Part shown: positions 1 to 9,302 of the stretch, piece by piece
Layout: every line of letters begins with the position of its first letter
How positions within the stretch are numbered: position 1 is the stretch's first letter
DNA from: a bacterium
GTDB lineage: Bacteria; Krumholzibacteriota; Krumholzibacteriia; LZORAL124-64-63
Direction of reading: 5' to 3'
Length of the DNA: 64,000 nt
NCBI GenBank assembly: GCA_016703265.1
Contig: JADJCK010000005.1
Location: forward strand, 434,001-498,000
Notes under the pieces: generated by a model
Seen by the model: only the letters and a program-made list of their open reading frames with translations
Database searches by the model: none
Told to the model about the DNA's origin: nothing
Made by a program: the position numbers and the translations under genes

Positions 1-3000
1 GACGGACCGTTCAGCGTCTCCCCTGCAGGCCCGTTCACGGTGGCGCCGTTCGACACCGTGTACGTACGCGTCGAATTCGCGGCGGACGCCGTGGGCGACT
101 TCGCCGGGGTGCTCGGGATCAGTAGCAACGACGCAGACCGGCCGCTGGTCGAGATCCCGCTTGCGGGCCGTGGTGTCGAACCGCCCGTGATCACCGTCGC
201 GCCGGCGGCGCTCGCGGAAGCGCTTGTTCCCGGCGACCGCGTCACGCGCCTGGTGACCATCGGCAACGAAGGCGCGTCAGACCTGGTCTGGTCGGCGAGC
301 GTGCAGCCTTCGGATTCCCTGGCCTTTGCCCTGGCCCTGGCCACGGCGGAGGCCGGGTTCACGGTGACGACGACTGCGGCGGATCCGGGTACGGCGGACG
401 AAGCTGTCGCCCCGTTCCTGCGCCAGGCCTGGACGAACCGGCGCCTGCCCATCGATGTGCCGAAGATCCTGCTGCTGGCGACGCGAGACGGCGCCGACGA
501 CCCGTACGCCGTGGCGCTCAGGATGGCGGGGCTCAGCCACGTCATCGTCACCAGTTGGTCGACACTGGGGAGCGAACTGGCGCTGGCGAGCGACTGGGAC
601 CTCGTGATCGTCCACAGCACGATCACGGCGTCGACATCCGTCCTCAACCAGCTGCTCGCCCACGTTGATCGCGGCGGCGCCCTCATTCATGCCGACACCA
701 GGTTCGGCGGCTATGCGTCACACGCGCTGCTCACGCGCCTCGGCGTGGGCTTCAGTTCGACGCACACGACACCGCTGGACTGGGTGGCGCGCGACCCCGG
801 TCACCGGTTGTTCTGGTGGCCGCACCGGATCACGCAGCTGCGAACGACGGTCGATGCCGTGACACCCAATGGCGTGGATGGCGTACCGCTCGGCGGCGCG
901 CAGGTCCTGGCCGATTTCTCGCCCGTGGGGGCCTCCGCGGCCATAATCCTGGGCCCCACCGGTCGGACCCTGTGCAACCTGTTCCATCTCGCAGACTACG
1001 GCGCCGACGACGACAACGACAACGTGCCCGATGCGATCGAGGTGGCGGCCAACGAGATTGCGCTGCTCGCACGCGGCGAACCGTGGGTGCAGATGGTGCC
1101 CGTATCCGGCGTCCTGGCGCCGGGAGGGACCTTCGAGTTGCCCGTCGTCTTCGATGCGGCCACCCATTGCGGCGGGCGCCTCGAGGCGCCGCTGGTCGTC
1201 ACGAGCAACGATCCGCTCCAGCCCTCGGTGATAGTGCCGTTGTCGCTCGACGTGGCGGGCACGCCGGACGTGGCGGCGACGGGCGCGGCTTCCTTCACCC
1301 AGGTCTTCCTGGGCGCCTCGGCAGTCGATACGCTGGTCGTGGAGAATGCGGGCTGCGCGACACTGACGGTGCATTCGATCACGACGACGGCGGGCGATTT
1401 CACCGTCGAACCCGCCGGCCCGTTCACGATCGAGGCGCGGTCGTGGCGCGAGATCCTCGTGACCTTTGCGCCGACGACGCCCGGGCTGGCCGCGGCGCAG
1501 GTCGTGGTGGCTTCCGATGATCCCGACGAGCCGTACGTGAGCCTGGCCGCCGAGGGGCTGGGCCTGGTCGCGCCGGTGATCGAAGTGTCGGGCGAAACCC
1601 TGTCCGTGGACCTGGCGCCCTGGCGCATCGCGACCCGGCAGTTGACCGTCTCCAATCGCGGCGGCAACACCCTGGCCTGGTCGGTGGCAGCGGATGTCGC
1701 CGACTCGATGTCGGCCCTGTCCGGCATTGCCGACCTGTCCGTCCCGGCGCGGCGCATCATCCACATGGCCGGATGGTCGCCGGAAACCGACCCGTGGGCG
1801 CTGGCGCTGACACGCCTGGGCCTGCCGCACATCCAGGTGCAGACCTGGGGCTCCCTGGAAGCCTATCTGGCGACGACCACACCATGGGACCTGGTGGTGG
1901 TCACGGGCGCCGGCACGCCGCCGGTGTCGGGACTGAACCGCCTGTCGCAGCACCTCGATGGCGGTGGGCGGCTCATCGTGGGCGCGATGAACATGGGAGG
2001 CCTTCTCCACGGGCTGTGGTCACAGCTCGGCGTCACGCAGCTGGCATCGCTGCCGGTCCCGCGGCCATTCGTGGCGGCCATGGTGGACCACCCCTGCTTC
2101 TGGTGGCCGGAGCAGGTGCCCCGGACTTTCGGCACCAACTCGAGCTATGGGCAACAGCTCCAGGTCGTGGCGGCGGGCCCGGGCTCGCAGCCGCTGGCCC
2201 GCTACCTGCCCCCGGACGGCGGGGAGGCCGTCGTTCTCGGGCACACCGGCCGCACGATCTTCAACTCGTTCCTGCCCGCTGCGTATTCTGCCGACGCCGA
2301 TGGTGACGGGACCCGCGATGTCGTCGAGCTGGCCATGAATGAACTGGCCTACCTGGCGATGGCTGCACCATGGGTCTCGGTCCAGCCCCGCTCGGGGATC
2401 GTGCTGGCGGGCGCCACGCAGGAGCTCACCGTCACGTTCAATACCGCCGATCGTTGCGGACAAAGGTACGAGGCGCCCCTCGTCTTCAGTTCCAATGACC
2501 CGCACACTCCCCAGGTGTCTGTCCCGACATCTCTGGACGTCTCCCGCGGGTCGCACCTGGTTTGCGATCCGTCGCAGATCGCCTTCGGCAGCGCGTACCT
2601 CGGATCGGTGGTCGTGCGTACGATCGGGCTGCGCAACACGGGTTGCGAGCCGTTGACTGTCTACAGCGTGACCACGGACCTGGCCGAGGTGACGATCGCC
2701 GGCGCGGGTCCGTACACGCTCGCGCCCGATTCGCTGCTCACACTCTCGGCCACCTGGATACCCGAAGCCGGCGGTCCCATGGGCGGCGCCGTCACCATCA
2801 CGAGCGATGATCCCGATCAGCCGTCGCTGGGCGTCGGCCTGACGGGGCTGTGCCTGGTTGCGCCGACCATCACCGTGTCGCCGGATTCCCTCGACATGGA
2901 CCTGATGCCGGGCGCGCGTCGGACGAGGCGGCTGGAAGTGGCCAACCACGGGCCCGGCCAGCTGAACTGGTCGGCCTCGGTGTTGTTCGACCAGGTAACC

Positions 3001-3444
3001 TCGGCCTGGGATGAGGCGGCCGACTATCGCGTCGTCGAACTGCCGCCGTCCCCGAGGGCGTCGACCGCTGACCAGGCCGGAGACAAGGATGCAGCCGGCC
3101 CGCAGGGCGCCCGGCGCTACACCAACGTCAACCGGACCGGGAGCGGACCGCGGACTATCGCGCTGGTCACCTACCTGCCCGATACCGATGCCTACAACCT
3201 GGGACTGCAGCGCCTGGGCCTCGATTTCACGCTGGTCTACAACTGGTGGGATTTCCTGTGGTACCTGCAGCAGTCCGACTGGGACCTGGTCGTCGTCAGC
3301 AACCGCGGCTATTCCCCGTCGAGGCGGCGCAGGACCTGCTGGTGGCGCACGTCGACGCCGGCGGCACACTCATCTACAACGACGGTTCCTATTACGGCAG
3401 CAACCTGCCGGAGCTCTTTACCCGCATGGGTGTCCAGACGATGA
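1..3444 (+). CDS. Giant exported modular protein, 5' part (open at window start, frameshifted near 3316)
   Basis: The frame is already open at base 1, so the N-terminus and any signal peptide lie outside the window. The protein alternates Ig-like ASH / choice-of-anchor-D domains (for example 'DFTVEPAGPFTIEARSW', about 1400) with ~200-residue Rossmann-like segments resembling ThuA/GATase1 folds ('DWDLVIVHS', then 'DRGGALIHAD'). Each such segment ends in an Asp-rich calcium-loop-like motif ('GADDDNDNVPD', about 1000; 'SADADGDGTRD', about 2290). Two full modules (about 180-1566 and 1567-2859) and part of a third are seen here. After about 3316 this frame becomes Arg/Ser-rich and stops, while the expected 'PVEAAQDLLVAHVDAGG' continues one frame over in the next entry. 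I recognise no catalytic residues. A surface or extracellular structural role is inference from domain type. Confidence 0.85.
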   Translation, partial: DGPFSVSPAGPFTVAPFDTVYVRVEFAADAVGDFAGVLGISSNDADRPLVEIPLAGRGVEPPVITVAPAALAEALVPGDRVTRLVTIGNEGASDLVWSASVQPSDSLAFALALATAEAGFTVTTTAADPGTADEAVAPFLRQAWTNRRLPIDVPKILLLATRDGADDPYAVALRMAGLSHVIVTSWSTLGSELALASDWDLVIVHSTITASTSVLNQLLAHVDRGGALIHADTRFGGYASHALLTRLGVGFSSTHTTPLDWVARDPGHRLFWWPHRITQLRTTVDAVTPNGVDGVPLGGAQVLADFSPVGASAAIILGPTGRTLCNLFHLADYGADDDNDNVPDAIEVAANEIALLARGEPWVQMVPVSGVLAPGGTFELPVVFDAATHCGGRLEAPLVVTSNDPLQPSVIVPLSLDVAGTPDVAATGAASFTQVFLGASAVDTLVVENAGCATLTVHSITTTAGDFTVEPAGPFTIEARSWREILVTFAPTTPGLAAAQVVVASDDPDEPYVSLAAEGLGLVAPVIEVSGETLSVDLAPWRIATRQLTVSNRGGNTLAWSVAADVADSMSALSGIADLSVPARRIIHMAGWSPETDPWALALTRLGLPHIQVQTWGSLEAYLATTTPWDLVVVTGAGTPPVSGLNRLSQHLDGGGRLIVGAMNMGGLLHGLWSQLGVTQLASLPVPRPFVAAMVDHPCFWWPEQVPRTFGTNSSYGQQLQVVAAGPGSQPLARYLPPDGGEAVVLGHTGRTIFNSFLPAAYSADADGDGTRDVVELAMNELAYLAMAAPWVSVQPRSGIVLAGATQELTVTFNTADRCGQRYEAPLVFSSNDPHTPQVSVPTSLDVSRGSHLVCDPSQIAFGSAYLGSVVVRTIGLRNTGCEPLTVYSVTTDLAEVTIAGAGPYTLAPDSLLTLSATWIPEAGGPMGGAVTITSDDPDQPSLGVGLTGLCLVAPTITVSPDSLDMDLMPGARRTRRLEVANHGPGQLNWSASVLFDQVTSAWDEAADYRVVELPPSPRASTADQAGDKDAAGPQGARRYTNVNRTGSGPRTIALVTYLPDTDAYNLGLQRLGLDFTLVYNWWDFLWYLQQSDWDLVVVSNRGYSPSRRRRTCWWRTSTPAAHSSTTTVPITAATCRSSLPAWVSRR

Positions 3445-5500
3445 CGTCATCCCATGCTGACTTCGACGTCGTGGCCCATGATCCCGACCATCGCCTGTTC
3501 CGGCAACCTGACCGGATCACGGAAGTGAAGAACACCCTGAGCGCCGGCGTCTATGTCGATGTCGTGACCCTCCGCGCTGGCGCCGTGTCCCTGGCCGGCT
3601 TCACCGGCGCGGCAGGGCCCAACGCCATCGTGCTCGGGCCGGGCGGCCGCACGCTCTTCAATGCCTTCCAGCCAGGCGATTTCGCGGGCGATGACGACCT
3701 CGACGGACGGTCCGACATGGTCGAGCTGGCCGGCAACGAGATCGTCCTCATGGGGCTCAGCGCCTTCTGGGTCCGGCTCGATCCTGCGTCGGGAATGGTC
3801 CCGGCCGGAGAGAGCCAGGAAGTGGTCGCCTCGTTCGATGCCAACTTCATCTGCGACCGCGACGCTCGGGCGCTGATCACCATCACCCATGACGATCCGC
3901 ACCGGTTGCCGATCGAGCTTCCCGTGGCGATGCGCGTGCCGGGCGGGACCGATATCACGGTGGCACCCTCGAGGCTCGACTTCGGTTCCCGCTTTCTCGG
4001 GACGGCGCGCACCGATACCCTCATCGTCGGCAACCGGGGCTGCATCCCGCTGCACATCAGCGCCATCGGGTCGGATCGTGCCGATTTCACCGTGGCGCAG
4101 CCGGGGCCCGTCACGGTCGGGCCCGATTCGACCTTGACCGTGCTGGTCACGTGCGCGCCCCTGGCCGCCGGGCAGATTGCCGGCCAGGTCACCCTGACGA
4201 GCGACGATCCCGACGAGCCGGTCATTGTCGTCGAGACGACCTGCTTCGGCGTGGCGCCGGCGGTCATCGAGGTGGCGCCGGATTCGGTGTCGATGGTGCT
4301 GCCGGCCGGCACTTCCGCCTCACGCGTGGTGACCATCAGCAACAACGGGTCGGGCGCACTCGACTGGTCGTTGCAGCAGCCCACGACGGGCACGGGCGGG
4401 GACCTCACGGGCCTGCGCATCCTCTGGCCGCGCGGCCACGGCGAGTATGCCGCCGTGAACTGGTCCAACTTCACCGGTGAGCTTGCGGCGCGGGGCGCGG
4501 TCGTCGTCGAGAGCGACCAGCCGGTCGACAGCATGCTCCTGGCCGGTTTCGACATCGTCTACGTCAATCACGGCACAACGCCCTGGGAGACGGCCGAGGC
4601 GGGCGCACTCGCGCGCTGGCTATGGTCGGGCGGCAGCCTGCTGTGCGAGACGTCGACGACGGCGGACTTCACGGCCATCCTGGCCGCGGCCGAGGCCGGG
4701 ATCGCGTACGGGGCGGCGGCGAGCGCCGGCGGTTTCACGTCGCTGCTCGATCCCCATGTCATCACCCAGGGCGTGGCGAACCTTTCGACGACCTCGTCGA
4801 CAACCGTCCTGTCCTCGATCACCGGACCTGCGGCCCGCCTGGCGCGCGGCCCGCAGGGGCAGTCCATCGCCGCGCTCAGTTCGGTCGGCGCCGGTCGCGT
4901 CGTGGCCCTGTCGCACGTCCTGTTCAACAACAGCCGGCTCGGCGTCGCGTCCAACCGTGTCTTCGGGCATCACGTGATCGACTGGCTCAACGGGGGGGCC
5001 TGGCTGGCCGTTTCGCAGTCGACCGGTTCGATCGCCGCAGGCGCCTCGCAGGAGCTGACGCTCGCGTTCGCCTCCGGTGACAACTGCGGTGCGACACGGC
5101 ATCGCGAACTCCGGTTCGACAGCAACGATCCCCTGACACCGCTGGTGGTGCTGCCGGTCACGATGACGGCTGTCGGCGAACCGGCGATCACGATCGACCG
5201 GGCCTGGGTGGACTTCGGCGCCTGCCCGGTCGGCGTGGCGACCCTTGACTCGCTGCGTATCAGGAACCAGGGCTGCGGTCGGCTGCAGATCGTCGGCATC
5301 ACCGTGACGCCTGCCGCGTTCACGGTCGCACCGCCCGGTCCGCTCAGCCTGGCGCCGAAGGAATCCGTGGTGCTGCGGGTGACCTGTGCCCCCGTCGCGG
5401 CCGGCGAACTCGCGGGCACGCTGGTCCTGGCCAGCGACGACCCTGCCGCGCCTGACGTGGTGGTGCCGTTGTCGGCCCTTGCCGTTGCGGCAGACCTGTT
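181..5500 (+). repeat. Four tandem ~1.3-1.4 kb coding modules
   Basis: Module starts are recognisable from the recurring 'APxI.V.PdSl...L.pG....R.ltisN.G...L.WS' phrase at about 180, 1567, 2860 and 4254. Each module then has a GATase-like segment, an Ig-like segment with a Cys ('CGGRLEAPLVVTSNDP', 'CGQRYEAPLVFSSNDP') and an ASH domain ending in 'SDDPDEP' or 'SDDPDQP'. The copies are clearly diverged at DNA level, so the duplication is old and the array is unlikely to be an assembly artefact. Confidence 0.8.
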
Positions 5501-7289
5501 GCCGACGGTCACCCTCACGGCAGCGGTCGGGGGCCTGACGTCCGGCACGATCACGCTCGGCACGGATCCGCGGGCCGGCGACGGGCTGGACCCGGCGCTC
5601 GACCTGCCGGCCGCGCCGCCGCAGCCGGCGCCTTCGGTGGAGGCCTGGTTTGCGCGCGCCGAGTGGACGGGTGGCGACGGCCGCTATCGGTCCGATTGGC
5701 GAGCCGCCTACGACACCGGCCAGAACACGAAGTCCTGGCGGTTCGAGGTCGCCACCGACGTGGCCGGCCAGGCCACACTCAGTGCGGAAGCCAATGCGGC
5801 CGTGGCCGCGCCGTGCGCGCTGCTCCTGATCGACCGGATGAGTGGCCGCGTGCACGACCTCCTGGCCGATCCCGTGTTCACGTGGGACGCCGCGGCGGCC
5901 GAAGTGCGTTCGTTCACGGTGCGGCTGGGCACCGGAATCCCGGCTGCCTCGCCGGATCGCCGCGTGATGGCTGCCGGCTGGTCGCTTGTGGCGGCGCCGC
6001 TGGTGCCGGCGCCGGGCGCCACTTTGGGAGACGTGTTCCTTGCTGATGCGGCGCCGTCCGCGCCGTGGCTGTTCGGCTGGCAGGCTTCGTCGCGCAGCTA
6101 TGAAGTCCTGGCATCATCGACGCCGCACGCGCCGGGAACCGGCTATTGGTTGAACAGCGCGGTGTCCTACGTGTGGAGCCTGGAAGGTGCGCCGGCGACC
6201 GACGGCGTCTCGGTGGAGCTGACTGCCGGCTGGTCGCTCGTGGGCTATCCCCTGTGGTTCCCCGGCAGTGTGCAGGGATTGACCGTGACGCACGAAGGCG
6301 TGCGCTACGGCTTTGCCGACGCAACGCGCAGGGGCCTGGTCTCGAGCCGGGTCTACGGCGCCGACCCTGCCGGCAGCTATGTGCTCACGGGCGACCTGGC
6401 GCCGTGGCATGCCTTCTGGGTGGCCAGCCACGTCGACGGATTGGCGCTCGGTTTCCGCCACGACTGGATGGAGGACGGCGAACGCCTGCCGCCGTCGCGC
6501 TGGCCGCCGGCGAAGGCCCGATCCGCCGGCAAGACGGCAGACACCGCCACGGGGCCGTGGTCGCTGGCCATTGCGGTCGTTTCCGACCGGCCCGTCCCGG
6601 CCATCGTGCTGGGCCAGGACCCGGATGCCACCGACGGCTTCGATGCGGCCCTGGACCTGCCGGCGCCTCCGCCGGCCCCGGTCGCCGTCGCCGCGCCGGC
6701 GCTGACGCTGCCGCGTCCCGGGTGGTCGCCTGCAACCGGCGACGACTGGCTCAGTGACCTGCGGGCACCGGGGCAGCGGCTTCTCACCTGGGCGGCCAGG
6801 CTCACCGTGCCCGCCGCCGGACCGGTGACGCTGACCTGGGACGGGCTCGACCTGCCTGCGGGTGTCGACCTGGAACTGCGCAGTCATGGCCGGATACTCG
6901 TGCCGTCGCTGAAGTCGCAGGCGCAGGTGGAGCTCGCGGTTCCCGCAGCGGGGCTCGACCTCGACTTCGCCGTCGTGGACGCCACGCAGCCCCCGCCCGC
7001 CGGATGGCTCGATCCGCGGCTTCGCAACGAACCGAACCCGTTCAATCCGCAGACCCGGATCCTCTTCGAGCTGCCGGCTGCCGGCGACGCCGTCGTCATG
7101 ATCCATGACCTGCGCGGCGTACTGGTGCGCGAACTGCGCGCCGGTCGCCTGCCTGCGGGCCCGGCGGCACTCGTCTGGGACGGGCTGGACAATCGGGGCC
7201 AACAGGCAGCCAGCGGCAACTACGTCTGCCGGCTGCGACTGGATGGACGTTCTCTCGGCGCCTCGCGCAAGATGGTGCTGCTGAAATGA
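3246..7289 (+). CDS. Giant exported modular protein, 3' part, with FlgD-like C-terminal domain
   Basis: This is the continuation of the preceding frame. The first ~23 residues are out-of-frame reading, and genuine homology to the upstream modules begins near 3316 ('PVEAAQDLLVAHVDAGG'). It completes module 3 (calcium-like loop 'GDDDLDGRSD' near 3690) and contains module 4 (about 4256-5500), which keeps the GATase-like segment ('GFDIVYVNHG', 'LWSGGSLLCE') but lacks the Asp loop. Next come a domain with 'DGLDPALDLPAAPP' (about 5580), a 'GWSLVAAPL ... GTGYWLN ... GWSLVGYPL' segment (5970-6440), a second 'DGFDAALDLPAPPP' domain (about 6630), and a C-terminal FlgD-like Ig domain ('NEPNPFNPQTRILFELP' to 'KMVLLK'). 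Such C-termini are common on exported FCB-group proteins and can act in sorting or anchoring; whether that holds here is inference. Confidence 0.85.
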   Translation: MGFPVVPAAVRLGPGRRQQPRLFPVEAAQDLLVAHVDAGGTLIYNDGSYYGSNLPELFTRMGVQTMTSSHADFDVVAHDPDHRLFRQPDRITEVKNTLSAGVYVDVVTLRAGAVSLAGFTGAAGPNAIVLGPGGRTLFNAFQPGDFAGDDDLDGRSDMVELAGNEIVLMGLSAFWVRLDPASGMVPAGESQEVVASFDANFICDRDARALITITHDDPHRLPIELPVAMRVPGGTDITVAPSRLDFGSRFLGTARTDTLIVGNRGCIPLHISAIGSDRADFTVAQPGPVTVGPDSTLTVLVTCAPLAAGQIAGQVTLTSDDPDEPVIVVETTCFGVAPAVIEVAPDSVSMVLPAGTSASRVVTISNNGSGALDWSLQQPTTGTGGDLTGLRILWPRGHGEYAAVNWSNFTGELAARGAVVVESDQPVDSMLLAGFDIVYVNHGTTPWETAEAGALARWLWSGGSLLCETSTTADFTAILAAAEAGIAYGAAASAGGFTSLLDPHVITQGVANLSTTSSTTVLSSITGPAARLARGPQGQSIAALSSVGAGRVVALSHVLFNNSRLGVASNRVFGHHVIDWLNGGAWLAVSQSTGSIAAGASQELTLAFASGDNCGATRHRELRFDSNDPLTPLVVLPVTMTAVGEPAITIDRAWVDFGACPVGVATLDSLRIRNQGCGRLQIVGITVTPAAFTVAPPGPLSLAPKESVVLRVTCAPVAAGELAGTLVLASDDPAAPDVVVPLSALAVAADLLPTVTLTAAVGGLTSGTITLGTDPRAGDGLDPALDLPAAPPQPAPSVEAWFARAEWTGGDGRYRSDWRAAYDTGQNTKSWRFEVATDVAGQATLSAEANAAVAAPCALLLIDRMSGRVHDLLADPVFTWDAAAAEVRSFTVRLGTGIPAASPDRRVMAAGWSLVAAPLVPAPGATLGDVFLADAAPSAPWLFGWQASSRSYEVLASSTPHAPGTGYWLNSAVSYVWSLEGAPATDGVSVELTAGWSLVGYPLWFPGSVQGLTVTHEGVRYGFADATRRGLVSSRVYGADPAGSYVLTGDLAPWHAFWVASHVDGLALGFRHDWMEDGERLPPSRWPPAKARSAGKTADTATGPWSLAIAVVSDRPVPAIVLGQDPDATDGFDAALDLPAPPPAPVAVAAPALTLPRPGWSPATGDDWLSDLRAPGQRLLTWAARLTVPAAGPVTLTWDGLDLPAGVDLELRSHGRILVPSLKSQAQVELAVPAAGLDLDFAVVDATQPPPAGWLDPRLRNEPNPFNPQTRILFELPAAGDAVVMIHDLRGVLVRELRAGRLPAGPAALVWDGLDNRGQQAASGNYVCRLRLDGRSLGASRKMVLLK
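3308..3326 (+). other. Apparent frameshift (one base missing) inside the giant gene
   Basis: Up to 'SDWDLVVVSNRGY' the first frame matches the other modules; from 'FPVEAAQDLL' onward the match is one frame over. Restoring one base in the 'tattcccc' tract (for example a third T) would join the two into a single protein. The site is next to a homopolymer, which favours a sequencing or assembly error over a real mutation. Confidence 0.75.
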
Positions 7290-7312
7290 ACCTGCGCCAG
7301 GAAGGATCGGAC

Positions 7313-7867
7313 ATGATCTCGACGAGGACCAGATGCTGCACCCCGGCCTGGGCTGCGGGTCTTGTGCTGGCACTGGCATTGCCCGCAGGGGCGGCGACGC
7401 TCGTGGTGCAGGCGGGGATCCCCTGCTGCAGTGCGGGCGATCACGTGCTGGGCTGGGACGATGCCGCCCTGTCCGGCATCGACGACCTCGACATTCCCGA
7501 GCCACCGGCGCCGCCGACCCGCCATCTGCTGGCCGGCTTCCGCCTGCCCGGGGCGTCCGTCGGGACGCTGTGGCGACGTGACCTGCGGGCGACGGCCGAC
7601 TTCACCGGCGATGACCGCGAGACCTGGGACCTGTGGCTGACCACGGACGCGCCGGCGGCGGAGTGCAACGTGATGCTCACCGCCGGATCGGGTGACTGGA
7701 GCGGCCTGCGGGTGATCCTGGGCGGCGCCGTCCAGGACACGGTTGTCGTGCCGGCTGCCGTCAGTTTCGCCCTGTCCGGAAGCGCGCTGCTGACGCTGGA
7801 GGTCGTGCAGGAAACGGTCGCCGACCAGCGGACGTCATGGGGCCGGGTCAAGAGCCTGTTCCGGTGA
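7313..7867 (+). CDS. Small exported protein related to the giant protein's C-terminal domains
   Basis: I chose the ATG at 7313 because a GGAAGGA ribosome site lies just upstream and it yields a clean signal peptide ('MISTRTRCCTPAWAAGLVLA' then 'LALPAGAA'), giving 184 residues. An in-frame ATG at 7286 overlaps the preceding stop but would bury the signal. The mature protein carries 'SGIDDLDIPEPPAPP' followed by 'LWRRDLRA'. That pattern matches two segments of the neighbouring giant protein ('DGLDPALDLPAAPP' and 'DGFDAALDLPAPPP', each followed by a short run ending in 'DLRA' or 'DWRA'). The two genes are separated by only 23 bases and are probably co-transcribed. Function is unknown; a periplasmic or secreted partner of the giant protein is a reasonable guess. 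Confidence 0.75.
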   Translation: MISTRTRCCTPAWAAGLVLALALPAGAATLVVQAGIPCCSAGDHVLGWDDAALSGIDDLDIPEPPAPPTRHLLAGFRLPGASVGTLWRRDLRATADFTGDDRETWDLWLTTDAPAAECNVMLTAGSGDWSGLRVILGGAVQDTVVVPAAVSFALSGSALLTLEVVQETVADQRTSWGRVKSLFR

Positions 7868-7877
7868 GGCGCTCCGG

Positions 7878-9212
7878 CTAGCGCACGGCGTACAGCTGTC
7901 CGTCCAGGCTCCCGAAATAGATGACGCCGTCCGCGATCGCCGGCGACGCCATGATCGCGCCCACCGTCGAGAAGCGGTAGAAGTCGATGTACATGTCGCC
8001 GAAGTCGCCGGTCACGGGATGGAATGCCGCCTGGTCGAGGCGCAGGTCGGCGTCGAGCAGCTTGAGCGGGTCGCGGCGCGAACCCTCGGTGCGAAAAAGC
8101 CAGTCGATGGCGCCGGTGCGCGCGTCGAAGGCGTAGAGCGTACCGTTGTGGCAGCCGACGTAGGCGCGCGGGCCGCTCAACGCCGCCGACGAGAACACAT
8201 AGGCCTTCGTGTCGGAGTTGAACAGCAGACGACCGGTCTTCGCGTCGAGCGCGAAGAATCGCGAACTGTCCGAAGTGCCGGCATAGACGATGCCGTCGCG
8301 CACGGCCGGCGTGCCGATCACCCAGGACTTGCCGGTCGGGTAGTCCCAGAGGCGTGCCCCGGTCGCCGCATCCAGCGCGTAGACGTGCGCATCGCGACAG
8401 CCGACGTAGACCACGCCCCCGGCCACCGCGCACGACGACTGGAATCCCTCCTGGTTGTGGATGGCCGGGTCGAGGCCGGCCTGGAACGACCACTTCAGGA
8501 CGCCCGTGCGCGCCTCGATCGCGTAGACGCGGCTGTCCCAGCTGCCGACATAGACGATGCCGCCGGCCACCGCCGGCGAGGCGTGCACCACGTTGCCGGT
8601 GCGGAAGGCCCACTGCAGCACGCCGGTGGCGGCCTCGACCGCGTAGACGCCGCCGTCGCCGGCACCGAAGAAGACCAGGCCGTCACTCACCGCCGGCGAG
8701 GAAGTGAACACGTCCCAGGCGTCGGGCATGGTCTGCGAGGCAGGCGGGTAGCCGTGGAGTCCCTTCGCCTCGAAGCGACGCTCGCCCTCGACCGCGCAAA
8801 CCCACCGCGGCTCGCCGGTGGCCGCGGAAAGCGCCGCCAGGGCACCCGTCGACGAGACGAAGTACACCGTGTCACCGTCGATGGCGGGCGTGCTCGCGAT
8901 GGGCATGCGCGACTTGAACTTCCACTTGCCGGTGCCCGTGGCGGCCTCGACGGCGTGCAGGTGGCCGTCGAGGGCGCCGAAATAGACGACCCCGTCAGCC
9001 ACGACCGGCGAGCCGACGATCGGCGCGCCGGCGGCGAACGACCATTTCAACTGGCCGGTCGCCGGCGTGCCGGCCTCCGGATAGACACCGGTGCGGGCGA
9101 CATCGCCGTGGAACGTGCCCTGGGCCGAGGCCGTCGCGGCCGCCAGGAACAGGAGTGCGAGGGGACGGAGGGCGGACACGACGACCGTGGACGGGTTCGG
9201 CAGGCGCTTCAT
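7878..9212 (-). CDS. Exported PQQ-like beta-propeller repeat protein
   Basis: This is a 444-residue protein with an N-terminal signal peptide ('LRPLALLFLAAATASAQG'). About eight repeats follow, with the pattern 'G.VYFG..DG.lyAveA.TG...W.F', typical of BamB/PQQ-dehydrogenase-type propellers ('DGVVYFGALDGHLHAVEAAT', 'GGIVYVGSWDSRVYAIEA'). No dehydrogenase cytochrome domain or PQQ catalytic acid is evident, so it is more likely a binding or scaffold propeller than an enzyme. The C-terminus ends inside the last repeat ('YFGSLDGQLYAVR'). It is convergent with the upstream + strand gene with a 10-base gap. Ligand and partner are unknown. Confidence 0.85.
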   Translation of the reverse strand: MKRLPNPSTVVVSALRPLALLFLAAATASAQGTFHGDVARTGVYPEAGTPATGQLKWSFAAGAPIVGSPVVADGVVYFGALDGHLHAVEAATGTGKWKFKSRMPIASTPAIDGDTVYFVSSTGALAALSAATGEPRWVCAVEGERRFEAKGLHGYPPASQTMPDAWDVFTSSPAVSDGLVFFGAGDGGVYAVEAATGVLQWAFRTGNVVHASPAVAGGIVYVGSWDSRVYAIEARTGVLKWSFQAGLDPAIHNQEGFQSSCAVAGGVVYVGCRDAHVYALDAATGARLWDYPTGKSWVIGTPAVRDGIVYAGTSDSSRFFALDAKTGRLLFNSDTKAYVFSSAALSGPRAYVGCHNGTLYAFDARTGAIDWLFRTEGSRRDPLKLLDADLRLDQAAFHPVTGDFGDMYIDFYRFSTVGAIMASPAIADGVIYFGSLDGQLYAVR

Positions 9213-9235
9213 GGGACACTCCGGCGTCAGGGACG

Positions 9236-9260
9236 GCGTAGGGGGAAATGGTTCCTACGC
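9236..9260 (-). other. Hairpin in the leader of the propeller gene
   Basis: GCGTAGG and CCTACGC form a perfect 7-bp inverted repeat with an 11-base loop, between the transglutaminase-like gene and the propeller gene on the minus strand. There is no T-run, so a terminator is unlikely; an mRNA processing or stability element is possible. Weakly supported. Confidence 0.3.
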
Positions 9261-9302
9261 GCGGAGCCGGGTTCCGGTTGCGCGGCGCGACGGCCGGCCT
9301 CC

